The notes beneath the pieces were generated by a model that searched no databases, had not been told where the DNA came from, and was given only the letters and a program-made list of their open reading frames with translations. A stretch of DNA of 64,000 bases from Microglena sp. YARC (taxonomy: Eukaryota; Chlorophyta; Chlorophyceae; Chlamydomonadales; Chlamydomonadaceae), in assembly GCA_022414725.1 (NCBI GenBank), contig CM039463.1, forward strand, positions 26,577,593 through 26,641,592, read 5' to 3'. Of this stretch, positions 34,109-47,261 are shown one piece after another. A program made the position numbers and the translations under genes. The first letter of the stretch is position 1; each line of letters begins with the position of its first letter.

Positions 34109-35816
34109 CATACCACACACACGCGCACACCACACACACACCACACACGCACACCAAACACACACACACACACACACCACACACACATGCACACCACACA
34201 CACCACACACACACGTACACACACTCACACACACACCACACACGCACACCACGCACACGCACGTACACACATGCACACGCACACCACACACACACATACA
34301 CCACACACACGCACACCACACACACACGCACACCACACACAGGTCCATACACCTACACCAGAAGATAAGGCGACATTAACATTGCAGGTAAACTATATAT
34401 AATATTATATGCGGGTGCATGTACATAAATACATTTAGCTTTTGTATTTTTTAGCAAATTGCAATGAGTAAGAGATGTAAATGCTTACACAACTTCCCCA
34501 AGCTGTCACATATACCAACAGGATAAGGCCAGATAACATTTTCATGGCAGGTATACTATATACAATATAATGTTTTGATGCCATATTTTTGTCTCGAGTG
34601 ACATTTTCATGGTATAAATATTTTATACATTTTCATGGTGCATATATAATATATATTTAGCTTTATGTATTTAATGGTATACTTATTCAATACATTTCCA
34701 TGGTAAATATATAATACATTTAGCTGTAGTAACATTTTCATGGCAGGTATAAAATATAGAATGTACTATATGTAGCTCTAGTAACATTTTCATGGCAGGT
34801 ATACAATAAATAATATACTATATGTAGCTCTAGTAACATTTTCATGGCAGGTATAAATAAATACAAGGTATATGAATGGTAAATTTTGCATAGGACTTAT
34901 GTATATACATTATGTGTAAATGTACTTTGGTATACATCATATATGATATATGTAAATCTACATATCATACATCGTATATATATCCGTTTACTTCTATGAG
35001 ATATTTGGAAGAGCATATACATGCGCAGTCGAATAATATTTTTGATATTATGTATTCATATGAAAGCAAGACCAAGCAGGGGACAGACTATTATGTTATG
35101 TATTGTTCATGTTATGGATTAATAAATGTGATTTATTAAAGTGATGCATTCAGATAAAAGCAGTACTATTCCCAGTAACAAAGCAGTACCATTCCCAGAA
35201 AAAAAACTTTTATATTCCCAGTAACAAAGCAGTACCATTCCCAGTAACAAAGTTGGAGGCCTGCCAATTCAAATCAATTGTAATGATATGGCAAGTAGTG
35301 GCCTGCAGTTCATGTAGGGGGGGCTGGGACTGGGGTGTATGGGGGCCTGGGCCTGGGCCTGGGCCTGGGTGGGGCTGGGGGTGTAGGGGGCCTGGACCTG
35401 GGACTGGGGTGTAGGGGGCCTGGACCTGGAACTGGGGTGTAGGGAGGCCTGGGACACTTTTTGCGTAAGTAAAATTAGTCAAGAACCGCAAGTGCTACAT
35501 TTGGAGGCGGCAGTCTGACCTGGTCGTTGTCAATTAGAGTCATCTTTCCAGACTCTTGGAAAAGGAGGTTCTGTTGGTGGCGGTCACACTGGCTGAACAG
35601 TAGGTCGTGGATGGCTCCCCTCTTAACCTCATCGCCATCCACTCGGCTCATCATCTCCAGAAATTCCTCAGGCTTGGTTCTAGGAGACCCGCCCTCCTGT
35701 GAGTGGTGGTGTGGTGGTGAGTGCAAACCCTAAAACGCTAAATCCTCCTGTGAGTGGTGGTGGTCGCGGGCACATTTGGAGCCCAATAAGGCACTACTGC
35801 ACCAGGTTAACAAAAG

Positions 35817-35848
<32 letters not shown>

Positions 35849-38800
35849 CCACCATCACCACCACCATCCTCATCATCACCATCATCATTACCATCATCAT
35901 CACCACCACCATCATCACCACCACCACCACCATCGTCACCACCACCACCACCACCATCATCACCACCAGCATTATCTGCTGTGCCCCCTCGACTCACAGG
36001 ATGGTGGGTCTCATAGAACGAAAAAGGAGCTGTCTAGAAGCTGCTACAAGTAGACCCAAAAATAAACAGGGAGAATATTGGCTCTTACTCTATCTGTGTA
36101 GCCCGCAGTCCCCCAATTTCTTATCTGATGTTTGGGGGGTCACAGCTTGTATATTCAACTACGAGCAACAGCATCTAGGCAGCTTCCCTGACTGGCTTTT
36201 CAGCCAAACCTGAAGCAGCCCTGTGCACCTCGACGCTGGCGTATTTAGCTTTCCACCACCACCACCATCATCGTCATCATCATCATCTTTACCGCCATCA
36301 TCATCACCACCACCATCATCATCAACACCACCATCACCATCACCACCACCGTCATCATGCAGCTTTCCAGCGCTGCCAATATCTTTCGGTGCAGCCCCGT
36401 GGCCGGCTCAGGGAGCTGCCTAGGAGGTGCTAAGAAAAGCCCCAAAGCCTGGGAGTGCACTCCCCTACTCACAGATTTTGAATTGAAACCCTGGCTTGCA
36501 CGCAACAGTGCTAAGATTTAAATTTACAATTGAATTTGAATTCAAACCCAAGCTTGCACGCAATAGTGCTTCAACATTTAAACTCACAATCAGATTCTGA
36601 ATTGAAACTCCAGCAGCAGCGTCGGCCCATAATCCAAGCCAAGTGATTGGGAAGCCATGGCCGGGCACAATGCCGTTTATTGGCTCGATCCACAGTTTGG
36701 GACTAATGTCACCGAAGCCACACTCACGGCTAATCTGCAAGTGGCACGTAGGGTGTAGGGTTTAGGATTTAGGGTTTGGGGTTTAGAGTTTAGGGATGTC
36801 ACCGAAGCCGCACTCGCAGCTCGTCTGCAAGTAGCAAGGATCATGTAGGGTTTACTGTTTGGGGATGTATATCCCAGTCCAGGGGGTAGCAGATGCACAG
36901 TTTGGGAGAAAAGTCACCAAAGACACTCACGGCCAATCTGCATCTATGTATGTATTTTAAACTTCAGTATTAACGGGAGCAGTGTTTTGCATTGCAGATT
37001 TGTAATACAATTTGCATCATTACCCCTTAGTACTTCATTTGCAATTTGTTGGGGTTCAGTTCACCAGTGCTTGTTTTGTATACAGACCTTCCCAATTTAG
37101 AGCCCAGGCAAGTCTATTTGGCGGAGCCCCCTCTTCAAGGGGGCGGGAGCCTCCATGTTTGCCCATTTGTCCGCTTGTCCGACCGAAAAACTTGAAGCCC
37201 GACACGTCAGCCAACGGTTGCGAAACTAACTCGCTTCGGTCAGCTCCATCGTTGCCACCTTTCGTTCCGTTGCCATCACACTCCGCCAATCTTCCGCGTC
37301 GCTTGCAATGCTGCATAGGACTTGATAGCCTATTTGGCTGTGCCTTAACTGGCTAGACTGTAAAAACACCCACCCACGATGAACAGGGGAATAGGCCATT
37401 AAATTAAGGTACTTTAAAGGTACTTGAATGGCCTATACCTCTGTGTATGGGCGGTACTAGCAAGTCTGCGAGTACCTTAATGGCCCCCTTTAGGGGGCGG
37501 TACTCCAGGTACCTTTCTTTATGGCCTATTAAACCCAAAAGGCAATTGTATTAAACCCAAAAGGCAATTGTCTTGATCTTCTAATGCTACCTTTACTTTC
37601 TAAAAGTTAAAAAGATATTTATTTTATACCAAATTTTTGAGCTTCTAAACAAATATAGAAACTGACAAGATCACGACTAAAAAGTATAAATAATTGTCTA
37701 ACGCAAGCAAGCATAAATTGTCATGTATGGGGGACGAGCTTTGTCGACAGTGGCGGCGGGCAAACGTCTCCAGGAAGTCGATTTCAGCCTGCGGTGATTT
37801 TGAAACTTCAAGTTTTCGAAAGGGTGTGGTGGTGAAGGGGTTTTAAAGGGGATATGGGTTAGTACCAGGATGGGAGGTGAGCACACATCTTAGGGGGACG
37901 AGCTTTGTCGGCAGTGGCAGCGGGCAAGTGTCTCCAGGAAGTCGATTTCAGCCTGTGGTGATTGTTTAGCATGAATTGTCTAATTAATGCAAGCATTAAT
38001 GAGCCAAACAGAGCGTTGAATTGTACAAACAACTCATGTGCCATCAACACCTTCATTTGCGAACATACACATAATAAAGAACAGGCTGCATACCCCTTCT
38101 GAAAAGCTTTACACATGGGAACACACCACGTCTTCACTACAGCGAATTGCACTCACCAACTCATGTGACATCAACACCTTCATTTGCGAATATACACGTA
38201 ATGCATGGAGGCTGCATACCCCTTATAAAGAGCTGTACGCACGGGAACACACCACGTCTTCACTACAGCGATTTAAGTTACCAACTCCTGTGCCATCAAC
38301 ACCTTCATTTGGGAGTACAAACGTAATGGAGAAAAGGCTGCATACCAATTATGAAGAGCTTTACGCACGGGAACACACCACGTCTTGACTACAAACAGAG
38401 CATTGAATAGAACTTACCAACTCCTGTGCCATCAACACTTTCATTTGCGAGTACACACGTAATGGAGAACAGGCTGCATAACCCTTCTGAAGAGCTTTAC
38501 GCACAGGAACACACCACGTCTTCACTACGGCCCATCCCGAGGCTGTCTTGTTGGTTCGCACACGGAACAGCCAACTGCAGGTAGTATGGGCATATGTAGT
38601 TAGGGCACGTGTGTGTAGGATATAAGTGGTATGGGAACGGGTGGTACGGGCGTAGGTAGTATGGGCATATGTAGTTAGGGCACGTGTGTGTAGGACATAA
38701 GTGGTATGGGAACGGGTGGTACGGGCGTAGGTAGTATGGGCATATGTAGTTAGGGCACGTGTGTGTAGGACATAGGTGGTATGGGCACGGGTGGTACGGG

Positions 38801-41800
38801 CGTAGGTAGTAGGCATATGAAGTCAGGGCACGTGTATGTAGGGCATAAGTGGTATGGGCACGGGTGGTATGGGTACTTGTAGTAAGGGCATATGTCTGTA
38901 GGGCATTCGTGGTATGGGCATAGGTATGTAGGGCACTGGTATGTAGGGCACTTGCATGTTGGGCATGGCACTTGCAATTAGGGCACGTGTGTGTAGGGCA
39001 TACGTGGTATGCGCACTTGTAGTAAGGGCGTGGGTGGTATGGGTATAGGTAGGACACTTGCATTTTTGGCATTGGTGGTATGGGTACTTGTAGTTAGGGC
39101 ACTTGTGTGCAGGGTAGATGTAGGTAGGGCACGTGCATTTAGGGTGCGGGTGGTATGGGAACTTAGTTACGGCACCGGTAGGTATGTATGGGACCGATGA
39201 TATGAGCACTTTTAGGTAATGTAATGATAACGCCTGGTGGGGCGTGGTATTAAGGGAGCCCTGTCTTCCGGCGATAGAGAACGGGCTGCTACTCTACATG
39301 GACAGTGCTACCATGGCGGTTGACAACGACCGTGAACAATAAAGCGCGGTACTTGCAGGTGGGGCACCTGTGGTTAAGGTGTTGGTAGCGATCAAGAGAG
39401 GTACACTTTCATAATTTCATACCCCCACCCCCCCCCCCCCCCCCCTACCGTTTCCCAAGTCACCACTCTTTCTGCCCTCCTTGCCAAACAGATAGTCTTA
39501 CAACAAGTCTTGTAAGTAGAGTCAAAATTTAGATATCTTGAGCTAACATATATACTAATATACATTTGAGTTGTCAACAAGAGCAGGCAGTGCAACAAAA
39601 AGAATGCGCTCAGCAGGTATGCGCCCAAGGTGCTTGTATCAGTACAAGGCAGTACAAGGCTGTACAATGAGCATAATGCACTCAGCAGGTATGTGCCCAA
39701 GGTGCTTGTATCAGTACAAGGCAGTACAAGGCTGTGCAATGAGCATAATGCACTCAGCAGGTATGCGCCCAAGGTGCTTGTATCAGTACAAGGCAGTACA
39801 AGGCTGTGCAATGAGCATAATGCACTCAGCAGGTATGCGCCCAAGGTGCTTGTATCAGCACAAGGCAGTACAAGGCTGTACAATGAGCATACTGCACTCA
39901 GCAGGTATGCGCCCAAGGTGCTTGTATCAATGAGACCTGGTAGTGTTGTTTGCAATATAACATACATACACTCATCCAATACTCCGCATGAAGGAGTCTA
40001 TACGGCCTGGAGGTTGAAACTTACTATGTCTGCCATGGCGGCCTTCCCCAGCTGCGGCGTACGGGAGGGTCTCCTCAAAACCACGCCCCTCCAGGCGTTT
40101 TTAAATTTTGTAATCCAAGACTAACCTGGGGCCACCCCCAATCTCCAAGGATACTAACATACATTTAAGTTTTAAACAAGATCAGGCAGTGCAACATTTA
40201 AGTTTGAAACAAGATTAGGCAATGCAGCATAATGCATGAACATTTAATTTTCAAACAAGATCAGGCAGTGCAGCATTTAAGTTTCAAAAAAGATCAGGCA
40301 GAGCAGCACAATGCACAAAGCAGAAATGCGCCCAATGTGCTTGTATCAATGAGGCCTGGTAGTGTTGTCTGCATATTATCATACACACATACTAACATAC
40401 CTACATACTAGCATACATACATTCTAACTTGCAAATATACACATATCCAAGACTCACCTGGGCTGCCCCCAATCTCCAAGGAGTAGTAGTTGTTGAACAT
40501 GATGGCTCCACTGGCCATGAATGGTTCAAGGGTGTGCTTGCATCATGTGCATCCACCATCCTAACCCACCTTTACTCTTGCCTTGATTACCAGACTCACC
40601 AGGGCTGCCCCCAATCTCCAAGGAGTAGTAGTTGTTGAACATGATGCCTCCACTGGCCATGTATTCAAGGGTGTGATCGCATCCATTCTCAAATGGAGTC
40701 TTTCCAAATTCTTCTTGCTATGATGTTTAAATTAGGCGCGGCTCCTAAAGGTGAACCCTAAAAATATGTACTGCATTTTAATTAAAGGTTTTTTCAACCC
40801 TTTTAGTGTTGGTAATACAACACATGTCCAAGGCGTAACTAGGGCTACCCGCAATCTCCAAGGAGTATTGGTTGTTGAACATGATAGCTCCACTGGCCAT
40901 ATACTCAAGGGTGTGCTTGCATCATGTGCATCCACCATCCTAACCCACCTCCACTCTTGCCTTGATTACCAGACTCACCAGGGCTGCCCCCAATCTCCAA
41001 GTAGTAGTAGTTGTTTAACATGATAGCTCCACTGGCCATATATTCAAGGGTGTGCTTGCATCATGTGCATCCATCATCCTAACCCACCTCCACTCTTGCC
41101 TTGATTACCAAACTTACCTGGGGCTCCCCCCAATATCCAAGGAGTAGTAGTTGTTGAACATGATAGCTTTTACTGGCCATGCATTCAAGGGTGTGCTTGC
41201 ATCATGTGCATCCATCATCCTAACCCACCTCCACTCTTGCCTTGATTACCAAACTTACCTGGGGCTCCCCCCAATATCCAAGGAGTAGTAGTTGTTGAAC
41301 ATGATAGCTTTTACTGGCCATGTATTCAAGGGTGTGCTTGCATCATGTGCATCCATCATCCTAACCCACCTCCACTCTTGCCTTGATTACCAAACTTACC
41401 TGGGGCTCCCCCCAATATCCAAGGAGTAGTAGTTGTTGAACATGATAGCTTTTACTGGCCATGTATTCAAGGGTGTGCTTGCATCATGTGCATCCATCAT
41501 CCTAACCCACCTCCACTCTTGCCTTGATTACCAAACTTACCTGGGGCTCCCCCCAATATCCAAGTAGTAGTAGTTGTTGAACATGATAGCTTTTACTGGC
41601 CATGTATTCAAGGGTGTGCTTGCATCATGTGCATCCACCATCCTAACCCACCTCCACTCTTGCCTTGATTACCAAACTTACCTGGGGCTCCCCCCAATAT
41701 CCAAGGAGTAGTAGTTGTTGAACATGATAGCTTTTACTGGCCATGTATTCAAGGGTGTGCTTGCATCATGTGCATCCACCATCCTAACCCACCTCCACTC

Positions 41801-44800
41801 TTGCCTTGATTACCAAACTTACCTGGGGCTACCCCCAATCTCCAAGGAGTAGTAGTTGTTGAACATAATGGCTCCACTGGCCATGTATTCAAGGGTGTGC
41901 TTGCATCCCCAGCAAACGGTGCAGTTGGGAAGATGCTTCCTTGGGTCAGCCATGGCATTCCCAGGTGCTATGTCTGTAAGGTCGATGGAATGCTCCTGCA
42001 TCAGAAACATAGTGCTATGTCTGCAAGGTATGATAACACTTGTGCTATGTCTGCAAGGTCGATGGAATGCGCCTGCATCACTAACATAGTGCTATGTCTG
42101 CAAGGTCGATGGAATGCGCCTGCATCACAAACATGGTTATATGTCTGCGAGGTATGATAGCACTGGTGCTATGTCTCAAAGGTATGATAACACTGGTGCT
42201 AAGTCTGTAAGGTTGATGGAATTCCCCTGTATCACGAACATAGTGCTATGTCTGCAAGGTTTGATAACACTCGTGCTTTGTCTCCAAGGTCGATGGAATG
42301 CTCCTGCATCACGGACATAGTGCTATGTCTGCAAGGTATGATAACATTTGTGCTATTAACAACACAAATTGACTGCTTGGATCTGCTCCACCCTGTCAAC
42401 ACCTCCTTTATTACATCGCCACCCACTGTGACATGTACATGCGACCTCTATCATATCACCACCCACCCTTGCCTAGACACAAGAATGGACCACTTGGATC
42501 TACTCCACCCTGTCAACACCTCCTCTATTATATCGCCACCCACCATTAACATGTCGATGCGACCTCTGTCATGTCCCCACCCACCCTTACCTAGACACAA
42601 GAGTGAACTGCATGGATCTGCTCCACCCTATCAACACCTCCTCTATCACATTGCCATCCACCATTCACATGTTGATGCGACCTCTGTCATGTCCCCACCC
42701 ACCCTTACCTAGACACAAGAGTGAACTGCTTGGATCTGCTCCACCCTACCAACACCTCCTCTGTCATGTCCCCACACACCATTAACATGTACATGCGACC
42801 TCTATCATATCCCCACCCACCATTGACAACAAATAATGGACCGCTTAGATCTGCTCCACCATGTCAACACCTCCTCCATCACATTGCCACCCACCATTCA
42901 CATGTAGATGCGACCTCTGTCATGTCCCCACCCACCATTCGCCACCCATCATTCACATCGCCGCCCACCATTCACATGTAGATCCGACCTCTGTCATGTC
43001 CCCACCCACCATTCGCCACCCATCATTCACATCGCCGCCCACCATTCACATGTAGATCCGACCTCTGTCATGTCCCCACCCACCTTCAACTTGTAGATGC
43101 CATCCAGATCCTCAATCTGAAAGCGAGAATCGGACTCATCTCCCATCATAAGGCCACGCTTCTGACTGTCTTGCTGTGACTCAAGAGTGGACCGTCTAGA
43201 CTCATGAGTAGACCGTATGTCACAGCTCTTCCCCCCTCACAACACCTAATTTATCACATCGCCCCACCCACCTTCAAGTTTTAGATGCCATCCAGATCCT
43301 CAATCTGAAAGCGAGAATCGGACTCATCTCCCATCAAAAGGCCACGCCTCTCTGACTCCCTTGCCTAGACACAAGAGTCCAAGGACCGCCCGGATCTTCT
43401 CCACCCTGTCAACACCTCCTCTATCACATCGCCCCACCCACCTTCAATTTGTAGATACCATCCAGATCCTCAATCTGAAAGCGAGAATCGGATTCATCAC
43501 CCATCAAAAGGCCACGCCTCTGACTCCCTTGCTTAACTTCAAGAGTGGACCGTCTAGAATCAAGAGTTGACCGCGAGGCACTGCTCTTCCCACCTCTCAA
43601 TACCTCCTCTATCACATCTCCCCTCTCTAAGATCTCCTTCACGTCTGACTCAGCAGCTTTCTTCTGGGCCTCGCTGGTGTGAGCCACTACGGAGTAGGGA
43701 ATGCAAACCTTGCATGCCTGGCATTCAGTCACGTGAGGGAATTTCTGCGCAGGACAAGTTTAGGTGTGGGTGGGGGTGTCAGTGTGTTGAGGTGGGGGCT
43801 ATCAGCACATAGGAAAGGTCTGGGCCTGGCTGGTAGAGCGACCACTGAGTGGGGGATACACACAGTGCATGCCTGGCTCTCAGTCACATGCGGTGGGTGG
43901 CCTTCTGCGCAGGGCAATATGATTTGAGGTGGGGATGGTCAGCACATGGGAATGTTCAATGCCTGGCTGGTGTGAGCCACTACTGAGGTGGGGATTCAAA
44001 CCTTGCATGCCTGGCACTCAGTCACGTGGGGGAATTTCTGCGCAGGACAAGGTGAGGTGTGGGTGTCAGTGTGTTGAGGTGGGGATGCAAACCTTGCATG
44101 CCTGGCACTCAGTCACGTGGGGGAATTTCTGCGCAGGACAAGGTGAGGTGTGGGTGTCAGTGTGTTGAGGTGGGGATGCAAACCTTGCATGCCTGGCACT
44201 CAGTCACGTGGGGGAATTTCTGCGCAGGACAAGGTGAGGTGTGGGTGTCAGTGTGTTGAGGTGGGGATGCAAACCTTGCATGCCTGGCACTCAGTCACGT
44301 GGGGGAATTTCTGAGCAGGAGAAGATGAGTTGGGGATGAGTTGGGGATGATTAGCACATGGGAATTTTCTGGGCCTAGCTTGCGTGAGGGACTACGGAGT
44401 GGGATATGCACACCTTGCATGCCTGGCACTCAAGAAAAACAAATCACTTGAGGGAATTTCTGTGCAGGAGAAGATGAGTTGAGACCCACCACCACCACCA
44501 CCACCCACCCACCCACCCGACCACCACAACCAATCACCCACCCCACCTGACCACCACCACCACCCACCCACCCACCCGACCACCTCCACCACCCACCCAC
44601 CCGACCACCTGACCATCACCACCAACCACCCACCCGACCACCACCACCAACCACCACGTGAACCCCTCCCAGCACACTGCAACTCCCTTCTAGAAACCTC
44701 CTTAGTCAGCTATTGATCACCCCGAATCTCTCCAAGCACCTATCTAGGAGGTCAGCTGTCACGACCACCACCACACACACCCACATCTCCCTACCCACCC

Positions 44801-47098
44801 ACACCACCACTCACAAGAATACGCTTTGATCAACTATTGATCACCCCGAATCTCTCCGAACACCTTTCCAGGAGGTGAGCTGTCACTACCACCACCACCA
44901 CTTAACACACACCCCTCCCCACCCACCCACCACCACTCACAGGAATACGCTCCGCATCCTCCTCGCTTGAAGGCATCTCCACACCGTCCATTTCAGAATT
45001 CTGATTAGTCTCATCCTTTGTCGACCTATCTCAGGGGTGAGCCATCACCCCCACACCCCCACCACGCCTACACCCCCACACCCCTCCCCACCCACACCAC
45101 CGCTCACAGGAATACACTCCACATTCTCCTTGCTTGAAGGCATCTCCACCCGTCCATTTCATAATTCTTATGAGTCTCATCCTTTGTAGACCTATCTCAG
45201 GGGTGAGCCGTCACCACCACCACCACCACCACCACACACACACACCCCACCCCCACGCGCAAGAATTCGCTCCACATATTTCTCGCTTGAAGGCATCTCC
45301 ATGCCATCTATTTCAGCATTCTTACTACTCTCATCCTTTGTTGACCTATCTCAGGGGTGAGTCGTCACCACCACCACCACCACCACCACCACACACACAC
45401 ACACCACCACCATGCATACCCCCCCCCCCCCACACACACACACCCACCCACCCACCCACCCCTCCCCACCCACACCACCACTCACAAGATTTCGCTCCAC
45501 ATCCTCCTTGCTTGAAGGCATCTCCACGCCATCCATTGCAGCATTCCTATTAGTCTCATCCTTAGTCAAGCTATCTCAGGGGTGAGCTATCACCACTACC
45601 ACACACCCACACCCCTCCCCACCACGCATACCCACCCCACCCCCACCCACTCACACCACCACCATGCCTACACACCCCACCACCACCCCACCCACACCAC
45701 CACCACGCATACCCCCCACCCCCACCCACACCACCACTCACAAGAATACGCTCCACATCCTCCTTGCTTGTGGGCATCTCCACGCCATCCATTTCAGCAT
45801 TCCTATTAGTCCCATCCTTTGTCGAGCTACCCCTGGGATGAGCTGTCGAGATGCTCACCTTCCCCCCAGCTTCCTCAGCTACCTTCGAAGCACTGCTTTC
45901 AGGATCTCTGGTTGGAGATGATTGAAGTTGAGGGTTATGGCCCGCAGCAGAGTTGGTGGCTGCAGGGTTTGTTTTTGCCAATGTGCTAGGTGCTGGGGTC
46001 GTGGATGTAAATGAGTCGGCTGCATTGGTGAAAGATGCGGATGCAAGAAGCGGAGTAGCTAGTAGCGGAGTAGTCGAAGAGGCGGCTGCATCAGTGACAG
46101 GTGTTGATGTCACCGCCGGCTGCGGAGCTTGAACGAGAGGGATGGTCACAGGAGCCTGGAAGCAAAGAGGGAGGGAGGGAGATAGGGAGAAAGATATGGA
46201 GGGAGATAGGGAGGAAGGGAGGGAGATAGGAGGGAGGGAAGGGGGAGGGAGGGAGGGAGGGAGGGAGGGGGGGGAGGAGGGAGGAGGAGGGGGGCCTGGG
46301 AGGGGGGGAAGGAGGGAGGGAGGGGGAGGGAGGGAGGGAGGAGTGAGGAGGGAGCTAGGGGTGTAGGTAGGGAAGTAGGTAGGTAGGGAGGGGGGGGGGG
46401 GTAGGTAGGGAGGGAAAGAGGGGGTAGGTAGGGAGGTAGGTAGGTTTGGAGAGGGGGAGGGGGAGGGAGAGAGGGAGGGAGGGAGGGAGGGAGGGAGGAG
46501 GGAGGGAGGGAGAGGAATGGAGGAGGGAGGAGGGAGGGAGGGAGGGAGGGAGGAAAGAGGGAGGGAGGGAGGGAGGGAGGGAGGGGGAGAGAGGGAGGGA
46601 GGAAGGGAGGGAGGGAGGGAGGGAGGGAGGGAGGGAGGGGGGGAGAGAGGGAGGGAGGGAGGGAGGAGGGAGGGAGGGAGGGAGGGGGGAGAGAGGGAGA
46701 GAGGGAGGGGGGAGGGAGGAAGGGAGGAGGGAGGGAGGGAGATAGGGATGGAGGGAGGGAGACTAGGAGGCAGACTGGGAGGGAGGTCAATTGGTCAGTG
46801 GCTTAGTGTGATCCCTGGTGTCTGTGGGTATTGCATGGGGGACTTGGAATTAGAAGACGGTGAGCAGCCCAGATTTGGCTGAAAAGCATGTTCCAATCTA
46901 ATCCAATCAACAGCAGTGCAACCTCGATTGAGCTGCATTGGGCTTACATGAGTTGTATTGGGCTCGTGTCCTAAATACAAAAAAAGTACGCCATAGTTAT
47001 CCAGACAGTGGTAACTTACTTGAATAATGACTTCAGCTGACTAGTTGTCGAGAAGGATTGGTGGTTGGAAAGTGAACTGGCTGGCTCCGTTCGAGCAC

Positions 47099-47154
<56 letters not shown>

Positions 47155-47177
47155 AATGATGATGATGATGATGAAGG

Positions 47178-47220
<43 letters not shown>

Positions 47221-47221
47221 A

Positions 47222-47261
<40 letters not shown>

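Noticed and set aside
33016..34402. Plus-strand frames of 390-450 codons rich in Pro, His and Thr
   Set aside because: Translation of poly-C, CA and junction-array repeats; no domain, composition wholly repeat-driven.
39392..39979. Minus-strand frame with repeated DTSTLGAYLLSA, considered as an exon of kinase-like gene 1
   Set aside because: The exons on either side (41995-41823 and 38574-38418) join directly in phase 2 to complete a Ser codon; this frame lacks fitting splice sites and is a 71-bp intron array.
46146..46790. Pro/Ser/Leu-rich 214-codon frame
   Set aside because: Purine-pyrimidine microsatellite only.
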